Assembly (NCBI RefSeq): GCF_900108065.1
Contig: NZ_FNVQ01000002.1
Coordinates: 744,001 to 808,000, forward strand
DNA: 64,000 bases
From: Marinobacterium lutimaris
GTDB taxonomy: Bacteria; Pseudomonadota; Gammaproteobacteria; Pseudomonadales; Balneatricaceae
Direction: 5' to 3'
Part shown: piece after piece, positions 23,969 to 31,990 of the stretch
Numbering within the stretch: position 1 is the stretch's first letter
Layout: the number at the start of each line of letters is the position of its first letter
Position numbers and translations under genes: made by a program
Notes under the pieces: generated by a model
Databases searched by the model: none
Told to the model about the DNA's origin: nothing
The model's input: only the letters and a program-made list of their open reading frames with translations

Positions 23969-24919
23969 TCAGCGGATCTCCGTCAGCAGCAGCTGACCAG
24001 CAAAGTGCGCCGCCAGGTTATCCACAACCAGCTGCGCCATAGCGCCGCGTGTTTCTTCGGTACCGCTGGCACAGTGCGGTTGCAGGACCAGGTTATCCAT
24101 GGCGAGCAGCGCCTGCGGTACGTGGGGTTCATCGACGAACACATCAAGTCCCGCGCCCGCCAGTTTTCCCTGCTCAAGCAGCTCAACCAGTGCGGCTTCA
24201 TCCACCACCGAGCCACGGGAGATATTGATGAAGTATCCCTCGGGTCCCAACGCTGCGAGCACCTCGCGGCTTATAAGGCACTCAGTCTCAGGCCCACCTG
24301 GAATAACCGGGGCGAGAATATCCACATCGCGGGCCAGCGCGACCAGGTCGTCGTAATAGCGGTAGGGCTGATCAGGCTGGGGCCTGCGCCCATAGTAGCT
24401 GATGCATATACCGGATGCCTGGGCTCGCAGCGCCAGCGCCTTGCCTATGCGTCCAAGGCCCACGATACCCAGCGTCTTGCCCTTGAGCGAGCGGTTCAGC
24501 GGCATCATCCCCTTGTTGATCCAGTCTCCGCTGTTGATCCATTCGACGCCCATCAATAGACGACGCACAGTAGCCAGCAGCAGCATCATGCCCATATCGG
24601 CTACGTCATCGGTGAGTACATCCGGGGTATTGGTGACGGGGATGCCACGCTCGCGGCAGGCCTCCACACACAGGGTATCGAAGCCCACGCTGGAGCAGCA
24701 GACGATCTCCAGGTTCGGCAGTTGCGCCATCAGTGACTCCTCAAAACCTGCGCCATGGGAAGTGATCACCGCGCGGATATCGGCACCGACCTCGCGGAGC
24801 ATCGCCTCTTTCTCGACCGCAGAAGCCAGATCGTAACGATGCAGACGATAGGTCTGCTCCAGCATTTTCATCTGCACGGGACGGTTTGGCCCAACGACCA
24901 GGATATCTATTTTTTCCAT
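23969..24919 (-). CDS. D-2-hydroxyacid dehydrogenase (glyoxylate/hydroxypyruvate reductase-like)
   Basis: A 316-residue NAD(P)-dependent dehydrogenase of the D-isomer 2-hydroxyacid family. The nucleotide-binding loop is GIVGLGRIGKALA (about residue 150), the substrate arginine is in NISRGSVVDEAAL, the acid is in GLDVFVDEP, and the catalytic histidine is in LQPHCASGT. It reduces 2-oxoacids such as glyoxylate or hydroxypyruvate. The ATG at 24919 is taken as the start, though a GTG at 24934 in the same frame is possible (its AAGGA is only one base away). Single gene; a GntR-like box lies upstream. Confidence 0.85.
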   Translation of the reverse strand: MEKIDILVVGPNRPVQMKMLEQTYRLHRYDLASAVEKEAMLREVGADIRAVITSHGAGFEESLMAQLPNLEIVCCSSVGFDTLCVEACRERGIPVTNTPDVLTDDVADMGMMLLLATVRRLLMGVEWINSGDWINKGMMPLNRSLKGKTLGIVGLGRIGKALALRAQASGICISYYGRRPQPDQPYRYYDDLVALARDVDILAPVIPGGPETECLISREVLAALGPEGYFINISRGSVVDEAALVELLEQGKLAGAGLDVFVDEPHVPQALLAMDNLVLQPHCASGTEETRGAMAQLVVDNLAAHFAGQLLLTEIR

Positions 24920-25184
24920 AATGTCTGTTTGCACATCCTTTTGGTTTTTTGTATCGATTCCGTTTTATTCAGTGCTTGTCTGACAGGTTAAAGGATTTCC
25001 AACAATCACTACGGACGACACCAGTTAATGGAAACCTTGCCACTAACTCAGGCTTTAAACCATACCGCTGGATTAGAACAGTTCGTTCCCCACATCAATC
25101 CGTTTTTAGCTGTTTTCGACTGTCATCCATATAAAATCAGATCTAAACGAATAGCCTTTATAATCGAATAATTGATTGAAGGAT
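24920..25184. other. Gene-free stretch upstream of the hydroxyacid dehydrogenase
   Basis: AT-rich, with no convincing coding frame. It contains CTTGTC-T-GACAGG (24975-24987), a near-palindrome like operators of FCD-type GntR regulators, about 55 bases before the dehydrogenase start, and a consensus -10 TATAAT (25159-25164) without a clear -35. Nothing else is recognised. Confidence 0.4.
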
Positions 25185-25214
25185 AAAAACAGAAAAATCC
25201 CATTAGACGGGATT
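25185..25214 (-). terminator. Minus-strand terminator of the candidate RNA
   Basis: Stem AATCCC/GGGATT with a 7-base loop, followed on the minus strand by TTTCTGTTTTT. It has no protein-coding gene directly upstream for 330 bases. Confidence 0.6.
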
Positions 25215-25374
25215 GACAAAAGGAAGGATGAATATCGCAGGGGAATAGATTGAAGGTCTGAGCCCAACCGAGATGATCCATCATCCCGGTTCGTAGCTCG
25301 CCTGGCGAAGGGAGAGAAAACAGGCTTAAAGGCCCGGTTCGCCAGGGATAGACAGGGCTGGAGAAGCCCTAAAG
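25185..25374 (-). ncRNA. Candidate small RNA with three stems and a terminator
   Basis: On the minus strand, a promoter-like AAGACA-N16-TACAAT (25408-25381) is followed by a hairpin AGGGCT/AGCCCT (25370-25354), a 9-bp stem CCTGGCGAA/TTCGCCAGG (25346-25338 with 25309-25301), a 12-bp hairpin AACCGGGATGAT/ATCATCTCGGTT (25291-25266, with one G-U pair), a C/U-rich single-stranded stretch with UCCUUCC (about 25218-25229) and a final stem AATCCC/GGGATT (25214-25196) plus a T-rich tail. The layout fits a base-pairing RNA of about 185-190 nt. It matches no RNA family I recognise. Alternatively this is the 3' end of the transcript of the small gene at 25545. Confidence 0.4.
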
Positions 25375-25544
25375 CAAGTCATTGTATAGTTAAAGCCAGG
25401 GTTGTCTTGACTACTCTTGTCGCGTGATAACTGAGGCTCGATACCTGAAACTCTATACCTTAAAAGACAGCGAATAATATCCCTGAGCTTTTTCTATACA
25501 ATTTTTACGCGGGGAAACTCTGTTACGATACAGCGTTGAACCGA

Positions 25545-25790
25545 TTACAGGTTCGGGTGAGTAATGGTGAACAGATAGTCACGCTCGCCGCTGGTCAGAA
25601 TTTCCTTGGATTCTTTGTCGCTTTTGTCTGCTGTTTTAACAGCCTGGTCGCGAGCGGTAGAAGCCTGAGCCAGGTGGATTTCGTTCTGAGCCTTGGCGCT
25701 TTCAGCTGTGTCATTTGCAGGGGTTGCCTGGGCGATGCCAGCGAAACCAACGAGTGCTGCAGCAAGTGCGAATTTTTCGATACCTTTCAT
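25545..25790 (-). CDS. Small exported protein of unknown function
   Basis: An 81-residue protein with a clear Sec signal peptide (MKGIEKFALAAALVGFAGIA, cleavage probably after AQA at residue 22) and a short mature part rich in Ala, Lys, Asp and Thr, predicted to be mostly helical and charged. GAGG eight bases before the ATG supports translation. No cysteine, metal motif or known domain is seen. It is divergent from the LysR gene at 25966, whose operator-like TAGTGCACTA lies between them, so it could be a target of that regulator. The function is unknown. Confidence 0.65.
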   Translation of the reverse strand: MKGIEKFALAAALVGFAGIAQATPANDTAESAKAQNEIHLAQASTARDQAVKTADKSDKESKEILTSGERDYLFTITHPNL

Positions 25791-25899
25791 GGATAAATAC
25801 CTCTATTTTGCGAGCTTCTTCGTTAAGGAGGGACACCGGCTAAAGAAGCTGATTTACGATGGGATGTACGGTGTTTCTTTCTAGTGATTGCTATTCTAC

Positions 25900-25922
25900 T
25901 AGTGCACTACCGCCGTGATAAT
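25900..25922 (+). promoter_or_regulatory. Palindrome and -10 upstream of the LysR gene
   Basis: Perfect palindrome TAGTGCACTA (25900-25909) followed by a -10 GATAAT (25917-25922). The element TAGTG occurs three times in 70 bases here (25882, 25900 and about 25943), suggesting a multi-part regulator site between the divergent genes. Confidence 0.45.
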
Positions 25923-25965
25923 ATGGCAAAAACACCAAAGATTAGTGCATGAGAGCAACAATAAA

Positions 25966-26868
25966 ATGGACGATCTTAACGACCTTTTCTTCTTCTGTGC
26001 CGTGGTCAAACACAACGGTTTTTCCGCTGCGGCGCGGGCGATTGGGGTGGAAAAAACCCGCCTGAGCCGCCGCGTGGCGGACCTGGAGAAGCGCCTTGGC
26101 CTACGTCTACTGCGCCGTTCGACCCGTTCCATGACACTGACCGAAGCCGGCGAGCGCTTTTATCAGCAGTGCCAGAAGGTGGTGGACGATGCGGAGCAGG
26201 CTTATGAGAGCATCGCCGAGCTGAAGAACGAGCCCAGCGGCAAGGTAAAACTGAGCTGCCCGGTTATTCTGGCGCAGAGTTATCTGGCGCCGATCTTATC
26301 CGGTTTTATGGAAGCCTATCCCAAGGTTTCCCTGCTGGTCGTGGCCACCAATCGACAGATCAACTTTATAGAGGAACGCTTCGACCTGGCGCTGCGAGTC
26401 ACCCCGGCCATCGAGGATTCCGCCAGTCTGGTCGCCCGCGAGCTGGGCGGCGCCAGCCGGATTCTGGTAGCCAGCCCCGATTTCCTGGAACGTAACGGTC
26501 ACCCGGAAAAGCCAGAGGACCTGAACGCTCAGGCGATCATCTCGGATATTCAGGATGGCGAAGTGCAGTGGGCACTCTCAACCGCAGACGGGCATAGCCA
26601 TACCCTTGATCTCACCCCAAGGCTTGTCACCAACGATCTGCGAGTGCAGGTCGAGGCGGCCGCTGACGGAGTCGGCATCGCCCTGCTCCCCGAGCCTATA
26701 GCCTCGGACGCCCTGCGCACTGGCGAACTGATACACGTGCTGCCCGAGTGGAGCGGCTCGAGACACACCATCTACCTGGTCTATCCGCGCCCCCGCGGCA
26801 TGCTGCCCTCAGTGCGCAGCCTGATTGATTACCTGGTGGAAGAGATTCCGAAAACCCTGGACGATTAA
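25966..26868 (+). CDS. LysR-family transcriptional regulator
   Basis: A 300-residue LysR regulator with the helix-turn-helix at about residues 1-60 (NGFSAAARAIGVEKTRLSRR) and an effector domain with LSCPVILAQSYLAPILSGF (about 95-113) and a C-terminal VLPEWSGSRHTIYLVYPR, the DmlR-like branch. The ATG at 25966 gives the normal N-terminus; the frame is open upstream but codes nothing LysR-like. It is divergent from the small exported protein gene. It ends convergently against soxR; the two stop codons fall in copies of the same 11-bp repeat. Confidence 0.87.
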   Translation: MDDLNDLFFFCAVVKHNGFSAAARAIGVEKTRLSRRVADLEKRLGLRLLRRSTRSMTLTEAGERFYQQCQKVVDDAEQAYESIAELKNEPSGKVKLSCPVILAQSYLAPILSGFMEAYPKVSLLVVATNRQINFIEERFDLALRVTPAIEDSASLVARELGGASRILVASPDFLERNGHPEKPEDLNAQAIISDIQDGEVQWALSTADGHSHTLDLTPRLVTNDLRVQVEAAADGVGIALLPEPIASDALRTGELIHVLPEWSGSRHTIYLVYPRPRGMLPSVRSLIDYLVEEIPKTLDD

Positions 26869-26891
26869 TTGCCGATTAATTGCCGATTAAT
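26863..26891. repeat. Tandem 11-bp repeat at convergent gene ends
   Basis: GATTAATTGCC occurs twice in full (26863-26873, 26874-26884), followed by a 7-base partial copy (26885-26891). The first copy carries the stop codon of the LysR gene, the last that of soxR. It probably arose by replication slippage. Confidence 0.85.
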
Positions 26892-27351
26892 CCTCGCTAG
26901 GGCGCTCCAGCAGCACCGGCCCGCTGGCGTCGTCGCCGAGTACATCGTCCGGGTTTTTCAGCGGGCAGTCGTCCAGTGAAAGACAACCGCAACCGATGCA
27001 GCCGTCCAGCTCATCACGCAGGCGGCGCAGGGTTTCAATACGGCTGTTGAGGATCTCGCTCCAGCGCGATGACGCCTGTTTCCAGTGTTCCAGGCTGATC
27101 TTTACGCCATATTCGTAGCTGCCCAGGGTTTCCTTGATCTCATCCAGGGGGATACCGGCACGCTGGGCCACTTTGACGATGGCCAGGTAGCGCAGCACGC
27201 TGGGCGTATAACGGCGCTGGTTGCCGTTGTTACGCTTGCTGATGATCAGCCCCTTGGATTCGTAAAAGTGGATCGCCGATACGGCGACACCGCTGCGCTG
27301 GGATACCTCGCCCACGCTGAGTTCTCTTGGGGGGCCTGCGGGTTTATCCAA
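26887..27351 (-). CDS. soxR: Redox-sensitive transcriptional activator SoxR
   Basis: A 154-residue MerR-family regulator. The N-terminal winged helix includes [16 protein letters not shown] and NNGNQRRY, and the iron-sulfur site is [12 protein letters not shown] (C118, C121, C123, C129; the CX2CXCX5C pattern of SoxR) followed by PLKNPDD. The [2Fe-2S] cluster is oxidised by redox-cycling compounds and this switches on target promoters. The start is TTG with GAGAGGA upstream; there is no in-frame ATG nearby. A consensus SoxR promoter controls the RND operon that ends just upstream, as with mexGHI-opmD in Pseudomonas aeruginosa. Confidence 0.95.
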   Translation of the reverse strand: MDKPAGPPRELSVGEVSQRSGVAVSAIHFYESKGLIISKRNNGNQRRYTPSVLRYLAIVKVAQRAGIPLDEIKETLGSYEYGVKISLEHWKQASSRWSEILNSRIETLRRLRDELDGCIGCGCLSLDDCPLKNPDDVLGDDASGPVLLERPSED

Positions 27352-27397
27352 AGCCCTGTCCTCTCTTATCGTTGTTCGGTTGGTCTGTTTTAGCCCT

Positions 27398-27434
27398 AAA
27401 AAGCCGGAGCGCCCGATTAACCGGAACGCTCCGG
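27398..27434 (-). terminator. Terminator of the RND efflux operon
   Basis: Minus-strand stem CCGGAGCG/CGCTCCGG (27434-27427 with 27411-27404, 15-base loop) followed by CTTTTT. It separates the efflux operon from soxR. Confidence 0.7.
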
Positions 27435-27447
27435 AAAATCGCTGGAT

Positions 27448-28920
27448 TTAAGGGCCTTCAGTGGTAGCAAGCAGTGATGGCTTCAGTGACTGAGAGCCAC
27501 CGCCCTGCCAGCCGCCGCCCAGCGAGCGGAACAAGCCGACCAGCGCCAGTTGACGCTGAGTCTGAACATCTACCAGGCCACGCTTGGCACTGAAGTCATT
27601 ACGCTGCGCCTCTAGGTAACGCAGGTGATCATCGACGCCGGCGTTATAGCGCGACTGCGACAACCGTAGCGCTTCGGTACTGGAGCCTACCAGGGCACGT
27701 TGCGCGGTTTCCTCTCTTTGCAAAGTATCGTTGGCGACCAGCGCATCCGCCACATCGGTAAACGCCTGCTGGATCGACTGCTCATAGTCCTGGATGGCCA
27801 TCGACTTGCGTACCTCGGCCAGGTCGAGATTAGCCTGGTTACGGCCGCCATCAAAAATAGGCAGCGTCAGCCGGGGCATAAAGGCCCAGCTGCGCTGCCC
27901 TGAGGAAAACAGGTCGGACAACTCGGCACTGGCGCTACCGTAGGACCCGGTCAGCGAGATGCGCGGGAAGAACGCCGCCCGCGCAGCACCGATACGGGCG
28001 TTTCGCGCCATCAACTGACGCTCGGCAGCGCGAATATCGGGGCGCTGCTCCAGCAGTTCCGAGGGCATACCAGGTTGCAGCTGTTGCTGGATCAGGTAGC
28101 CCGCAACCGGCTCCGCCGGCAGCAGCGAATCCTCCTCGGTGATGCCGGTCAGCAGCATCAACGCATTGCCGGACTGGCGCACCTCTCGGTCGATCCGTTC
28201 CAGCTCAACCCTCACCTGCTGCACCAGCCCCAGCGCTTCCTGGTAATCCAGATCGGTGGCTGCGCCAAACTCACGCCGGGCGGCGATCAACTTCAGCGAT
28301 TCCTCCCGTGCCTCCAGGGTTCGGCTGGCCAGATCGTAACGCTGCTGCGCGCCGTTACGGGCGAGGAAGGTACGGATCACCTCCGCCACCAGGCTGATAC
28401 GGGCGCTGTTGGCCGCCTCTTCGGTGGCAAGGTACTCCTGCAGCGCAGCATCGGAGAGGTTGCGCACCCGGCCAAACAGATCCAGCTCGAACTCGGCCAT
28501 CCCCAGGCTGGTCTGGTACTGGTGCTGCACATTATTACTGCCGGGGGTACGCAGATCATCCGGCAGCCGCTGCCCCTGACCCTCGGAGTTAAGGTTGAGC
28601 CCCGGCAGCTGTTCGCTGCGCTGGATGCCATAGGTGGCGCGGGCTGCTTCCACGTTGAGCAGTGCCTGCTTCAGGTCGCGGTTATTATCCAGCGCTACCT
28701 GAACCACCCGGGCCAGCGACGGATCGGTAACAAAGCTCTGCCAATCCAAAAGCTGAATTGCCTGAGCAGTAGTATCTGCACCGGCAACCTCCTGCTGCTG
28801 CCAGCTGTCAGGCACCGGCGCTTCCGGCCGCTTATACTCCGGCGCCAGCGAACAGGCGGCGGTCAGGGAGGTCAGGCTTAGCAGCAGAGTAAGCCGCTTG
28901 ATCTGTACAATCTTAGGCAT
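27448..28920 (-). CDS. RND efflux outer-membrane factor (NodT/OpmD-like lipoprotein)
   Basis: A 490-residue outer-membrane factor with a lipoprotein signal ending at C23 (LTAAC) and typical OprM-type text: LAPEYKRPEAPVPDSW at the mature N-terminus, LLEQRPDIRAAERQLMARNA near residue 285 and FDGGRNQANLDLAEVRKS near residue 357. It forms the outer duct for the RND pump whose gene overlaps its start by 8 bases. As the third gene of a SoxR-type operon it corresponds in position to opmD. A terminator follows within 50 bases. Confidence 0.9.
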   Translation of the reverse strand: MPKIVQIKRLTLLLSLTSLTAACSLAPEYKRPEAPVPDSWQQQEVAGADTTAQAIQLLDWQSFVTDPSLARVVQVALDNNRDLKQALLNVEAARATYGIQRSEQLPGLNLNSEGQGQRLPDDLRTPGSNNVQHQYQTSLGMAEFELDLFGRVRNLSDAALQEYLATEEAANSARISLVAEVIRTFLARNGAQQRYDLASRTLEAREESLKLIAARREFGAATDLDYQEALGLVQQVRVELERIDREVRQSGNALMLLTGITEEDSLLPAEPVAGYLIQQQLQPGMPSELLEQRPDIRAAERQLMARNARIGAARAAFFPRISLTGSYGSASAELSDLFSSGQRSWAFMPRLTLPIFDGGRNQANLDLAEVRKSMAIQDYEQSIQQAFTDVADALVANDTLQREETAQRALVGSSTEALRLSQSRYNAGVDDHLRYLEAQRNDFSAKRGLVDVQTQRQLALVGLFRSLGGGWQGGGSQSLKPSLLATTEGP

Positions 28921-31900
28921 GAGATTGCTCCTCTACGGCAAGGCCCGCTTCGAGATCACGTTTGGACGGCTGTGCATGGTTGCGCGCAATCAGGCTGTAG
29001 ATGGTCGGCAGCACGAACAGCGTAAACAGGGTGCCGATCAGCATACCGGTGACCACGACGATGCCGATGGCAAAGCGGCTGGCGGAACCGGCGCCACCGG
29101 CGAACAACAGCGGCACCAGGCCTGCGACCATGGCCGCTGTGGTCATCAGTACCGGACGCATACGGATCACTGCCGACTTGTGCATTGCCGCCATGGGCCC
29201 GAGCTTCTCGTTGCGCTGGATATCGTTGGCGAAGGAGACCATCAGTATGCCGTGCTTGGAGATCAGGCCAATCAACGTCACCAACCCGATCTGGGTGTAG
29301 ATGTTCATGGTGGTGTAACCGAGCCAGATCGGCAGTAGCGCACCACAGATCGCCAGCGGCACGGTCACCAGGATGACCAGCGGATCGCGGAAGCTCTCAT
29401 ACTGAGCCGCCAGCACCAGGAAGATCACGATCAGCGCGAAGCCGAAGGAGATCACCAGCTGATTGCCCTCCTGCACGAACTGACGGCTGTCGGAGAGCCA
29501 ATCGATACTGGCACCGGCCGGCAGCGGCTGGCTTTTGAGGAAGTCCACCGCCTGGCCCATGGTGACACCGGGCATCAGCACCGCCGACAGGGTCACCGCG
29601 TTCATCTGGTCGAACTGCGGCAGTCGGTTGGGCGCCGCCTGGATATTGACCTCCACCAGGTTCGCCAGCGGCAGCAGGTCGCCGGACTGGGAGCGCACGT
29701 AGTAGCCGGTCAGATCCTGGGGCCCACGGCGTTTGTCCTGGGGTACCTGGGCGATGACATCGTAGGAACGGTCGAACCAGTTGAAGCGGTTGACGTAGTT
29801 CTCCCCCACCAACATCGCCAGGGTATCGGCGATCTCCGACATGGAAACCCCCATCTCACCGGCCTTGGCCGCATCCACCGTCAGCCTTGCCAGCGGGCTG
29901 TCGAAGGCCAGGTCGCTGTCCACGTAGGCGAACAGACCACTGCCCCAGGCAGCGCCCTTGATGTTCTCCAGCGCGGCATAGAGCTCAGTGAACTCCGCCG
30001 GAGCTCGCAGCACCATCTGCACCGGCAGACCGCCGCTGCCCGCCGGCAGAGGCGCCGGCTGGAAGGCGGTGACATAGGCCCCGGTCACCGAGGATCCGCG
30101 CCCATTTAGTGTGCCCTCAACCTGGGAAGCGCTCATCTGGCGTTCCTCCCAGGGGGTCAGCACCACGCCGCCGAAGGCGTTGTTCTGGCCATCGGTGCCG
30201 TTGAGGAAGAAGCTGTTCTGGTAATCGGGCAGCTGACGGAACAGGCCTTCAACAGCCTTGGAGGCGCGCTCGGTGTAATCCACGTTGGCGTACTGAGGTG
30301 CCTTCACCGCGGTGAACACATAGCCCTGGTCTTCACCGGGTGCCAGCTCACGCTTGACGCCAAGGAAGAGGAAGACGATACCGGCCAGCACTACAACGCT
30401 GACCAGCAGCACCGCCGCACGGGCATGGAGAACTCGATCCAAAAGACGTCCATAGCCGTTGGCCAGAGAGGTCATAGCATGGTCGATCGATTGCGCCAGG
30501 CGCCCTTCCGAGACCGAGCTGTTCAGCAGCGCGCTACTCATCATCGGTGAAAGCGTCAGCGCTACCACACCGGAGACCAGCACGGCGCAGGCCAGGGTAA
30601 AGGCGAACTCCTTGAACAGCGCACCGGTGAGGCCGCCCATCAGACCGATCGGCGCGTACACCGCCGCCAGGGTGATGGTCATGCCGATCACCGGCCAGAC
30701 GATCTCGCGGGCACCGAGAATCGCCGCCTTAACCGGCGTCAGCCCCTCTTCGATATGCCTGTGGATATTCTCCACCACGACGATGGCATCATCCACGACG
30801 AGGCCGATGGCCAGCACCATCGCCAGCAGCGTCAGCAGGTTCAGCGAGAAGCCGAACATCAGCATCAGCGCCGCCGTGCCCACCAGCGACAACGGGATGG
30901 TAACGATGGGGATAATCACCGAGCGGAAAGAGCCGAGGAACAGGAAGATCACGACGATAACGATCACCACCGCCTCGAGCAGCGTCTTGATCACCTCATC
31001 GATGGAGGCGTTTACGAAGCGCGCCATATCGAAGACGTTGACGATCTCCATCCCCGGCGGCGCCGCCTTGCGCAGCTCCGGCAGCAGTGCCTCGACACCG
31101 GCGACGATCTCCAGCGGGTTGCCGTCCGGTGTCGGCGTGATCGCGATGGAGACCACGCGCTTGCCGCCGCCGAGGAAGCTTGCGTCATAGTTCTGCCCAC
31201 CCAGCTCCACGGTGGCCACATCGCCAAGGCGCACCACGCTGTTATCGGCGCGTTTCACCACCATATCGCGGAACCCCTGGATGCTGCGCACCTCGGTGGA
31301 TGCCTGGATCGGGATCAGCGTGTCCTTGCCGCGCAGGGCACCGGGGGCCGCCTGCACGTTGTTGGCGCGCAGCGCGTTGGAGAGATCGCCGGCGGTGAGA
31401 CGGTAAGCCGCCAGTTTCACCGGGTCGACCCAGAGACGCATGGCGTAGGTCTGCCCACCGTTCACATCGGCACCGGCCACACCGGGCACCGAGGTGATCA
31501 ACGGCTGTACCACACGGGAGATGTAATCGGTGATCTCCGGAATGGTCTGGCTGTCGTTTTCAAAGGTCAGGTACTGCACCGCGGAGACACCGTCGGTGAT
31601 CTTCTGGATCTGCGGGTCGAAGGCACCCTCCGGCAGGCGGTATTTCACCTGCTGTACCTTGGCCAGCACCTCGGTCATGGCGCGATCGGCATCGGCGTTA
31701 AGCACCAGCTTGGCGCGAATCTCGCTGCGCCCCATGGTGGAGGTCGATGTCAGGTATTCGATGCCGTTGGCGCTGGCGATCGCCTGGGAGATCGGCGTGG
31801 TCACAAACCCCTGCATGACCTCCTGGGAGGCACCCGGATACTGGGTGGTCACCACGATGGTGGCGCTTTCCATCTTCGGATACTGGCGCACCGGCAGAGA

Positions 31901-31990
31901 GAACAGCGAGGAGAGCCCCACCAGCAGGATCAGCGTACTCAGGGTGATGGAGAGGATAGGTCGTCGGATAAAGAGATCGGTAAAGGTCAT
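28913..31990 (-). CDS. RND-family efflux permease (MexI-like)
   Basis: A 1025-residue hydrophobe/amphiphile efflux permease with 12 transmembrane helices and two large periplasmic loops. The start MTFTDLFIRRPIL, VRQYP (about residue 34), the proton-relay region GLVVDDAIVVVENIHRHIE (about residues 400-418, with the paired aspartates) and GLISKHGILMVSFAND near residue 920 are family hallmarks. It exchanges protons for drugs or metabolites, together with the adaptor and outer-membrane factor of the same operon. Because expression is predicted to depend on SoxR, likely substrates are redox-active compounds such as phenazine- or quinone-like molecules (inference). Confidence 0.93.
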   Translation of the reverse strand: MTFTDLFIRRPILSITLSTLILLVGLSSLFSLPVRQYPKMESATIVVTTQYPGASQEVMQGFVTTPISQAIASANGIEYLTSTSTMGRSEIRAKLVLNADADRAMTEVLAKVQQVKYRLPEGAFDPQIQKITDGVSAVQYLTFENDSQTIPEITDYISRVVQPLITSVPGVAGADVNGGQTYAMRLWVDPVKLAAYRLTAGDLSNALRANNVQAAPGALRGKDTLIPIQASTEVRSIQGFRDMVVKRADNSVVRLGDVATVELGGQNYDASFLGGGKRVVSIAITPTPDGNPLEIVAGVEALLPELRKAAPPGMEIVNVFDMARFVNASIDEVIKTLLEAVVIVIVVIFLFLGSFRSVIIPIVTIPLSLVGTAALMLMFGFSLNLLTLLAMVLAIGLVVDDAIVVVENIHRHIEEGLTPVKAAILGAREIVWPVIGMTITLAAVYAPIGLMGGLTGALFKEFAFTLACAVLVSGVVALTLSPMMSSALLNSSVSEGRLAQSIDHAMTSLANGYGRLLDRVLHARAAVLLVSVVVLAGIVFLFLGVKRELAPGEDQGYVFTAVKAPQYANVDYTERASKAVEGLFRQLPDYQNSFFLNGTDGQNNAFGGVVLTPWEERQMSASQVEGTLNGRGSSVTGAYVTAFQPAPLPAGSGGLPVQMVLRAPAEFTELYAALENIKGAAWGSGLFAYVDSDLAFDSPLARLTVDAAKAGEMGVSMSEIADTLAMLVGENYVNRFNWFDRSYDVIAQVPQDKRRGPQDLTGYYVRSQSGDLLPLANLVEVNIQAAPNRLPQFDQMNAVTLSAVLMPGVTMGQAVDFLKSQPLPAGASIDWLSDSRQFVQEGNQLVISFGFALIVIFLVLAAQYESFRDPLVILVTVPLAICGALLPIWLGYTTMNIYTQIGLVTLIGLISKHGILMVSFANDIQRNEKLGPMAAMHKSAVIRMRPVLMTTAAMVAGLVPLLFAGGAGSASRFAIGIVVVTGMLIGTLFTLFVLPTIYSLIARNHAQPSKRDLEAGLAVEEQSHA

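Noticed and set aside
25159-25395. RsmY/RsmZ-like RNA on the plus strand
   Set aside because: Several GGA motifs are present, but no GacA-type upstream element (TGTAAG...CTTACA) and no plus-strand terminator is seen; kept only as an alternative to the minus-strand RNA.
26863-26891. Tandem repeat considered as a phage attachment site
   Set aside because: No tRNA, integrase or second distant copy is present; simple slippage explains it.
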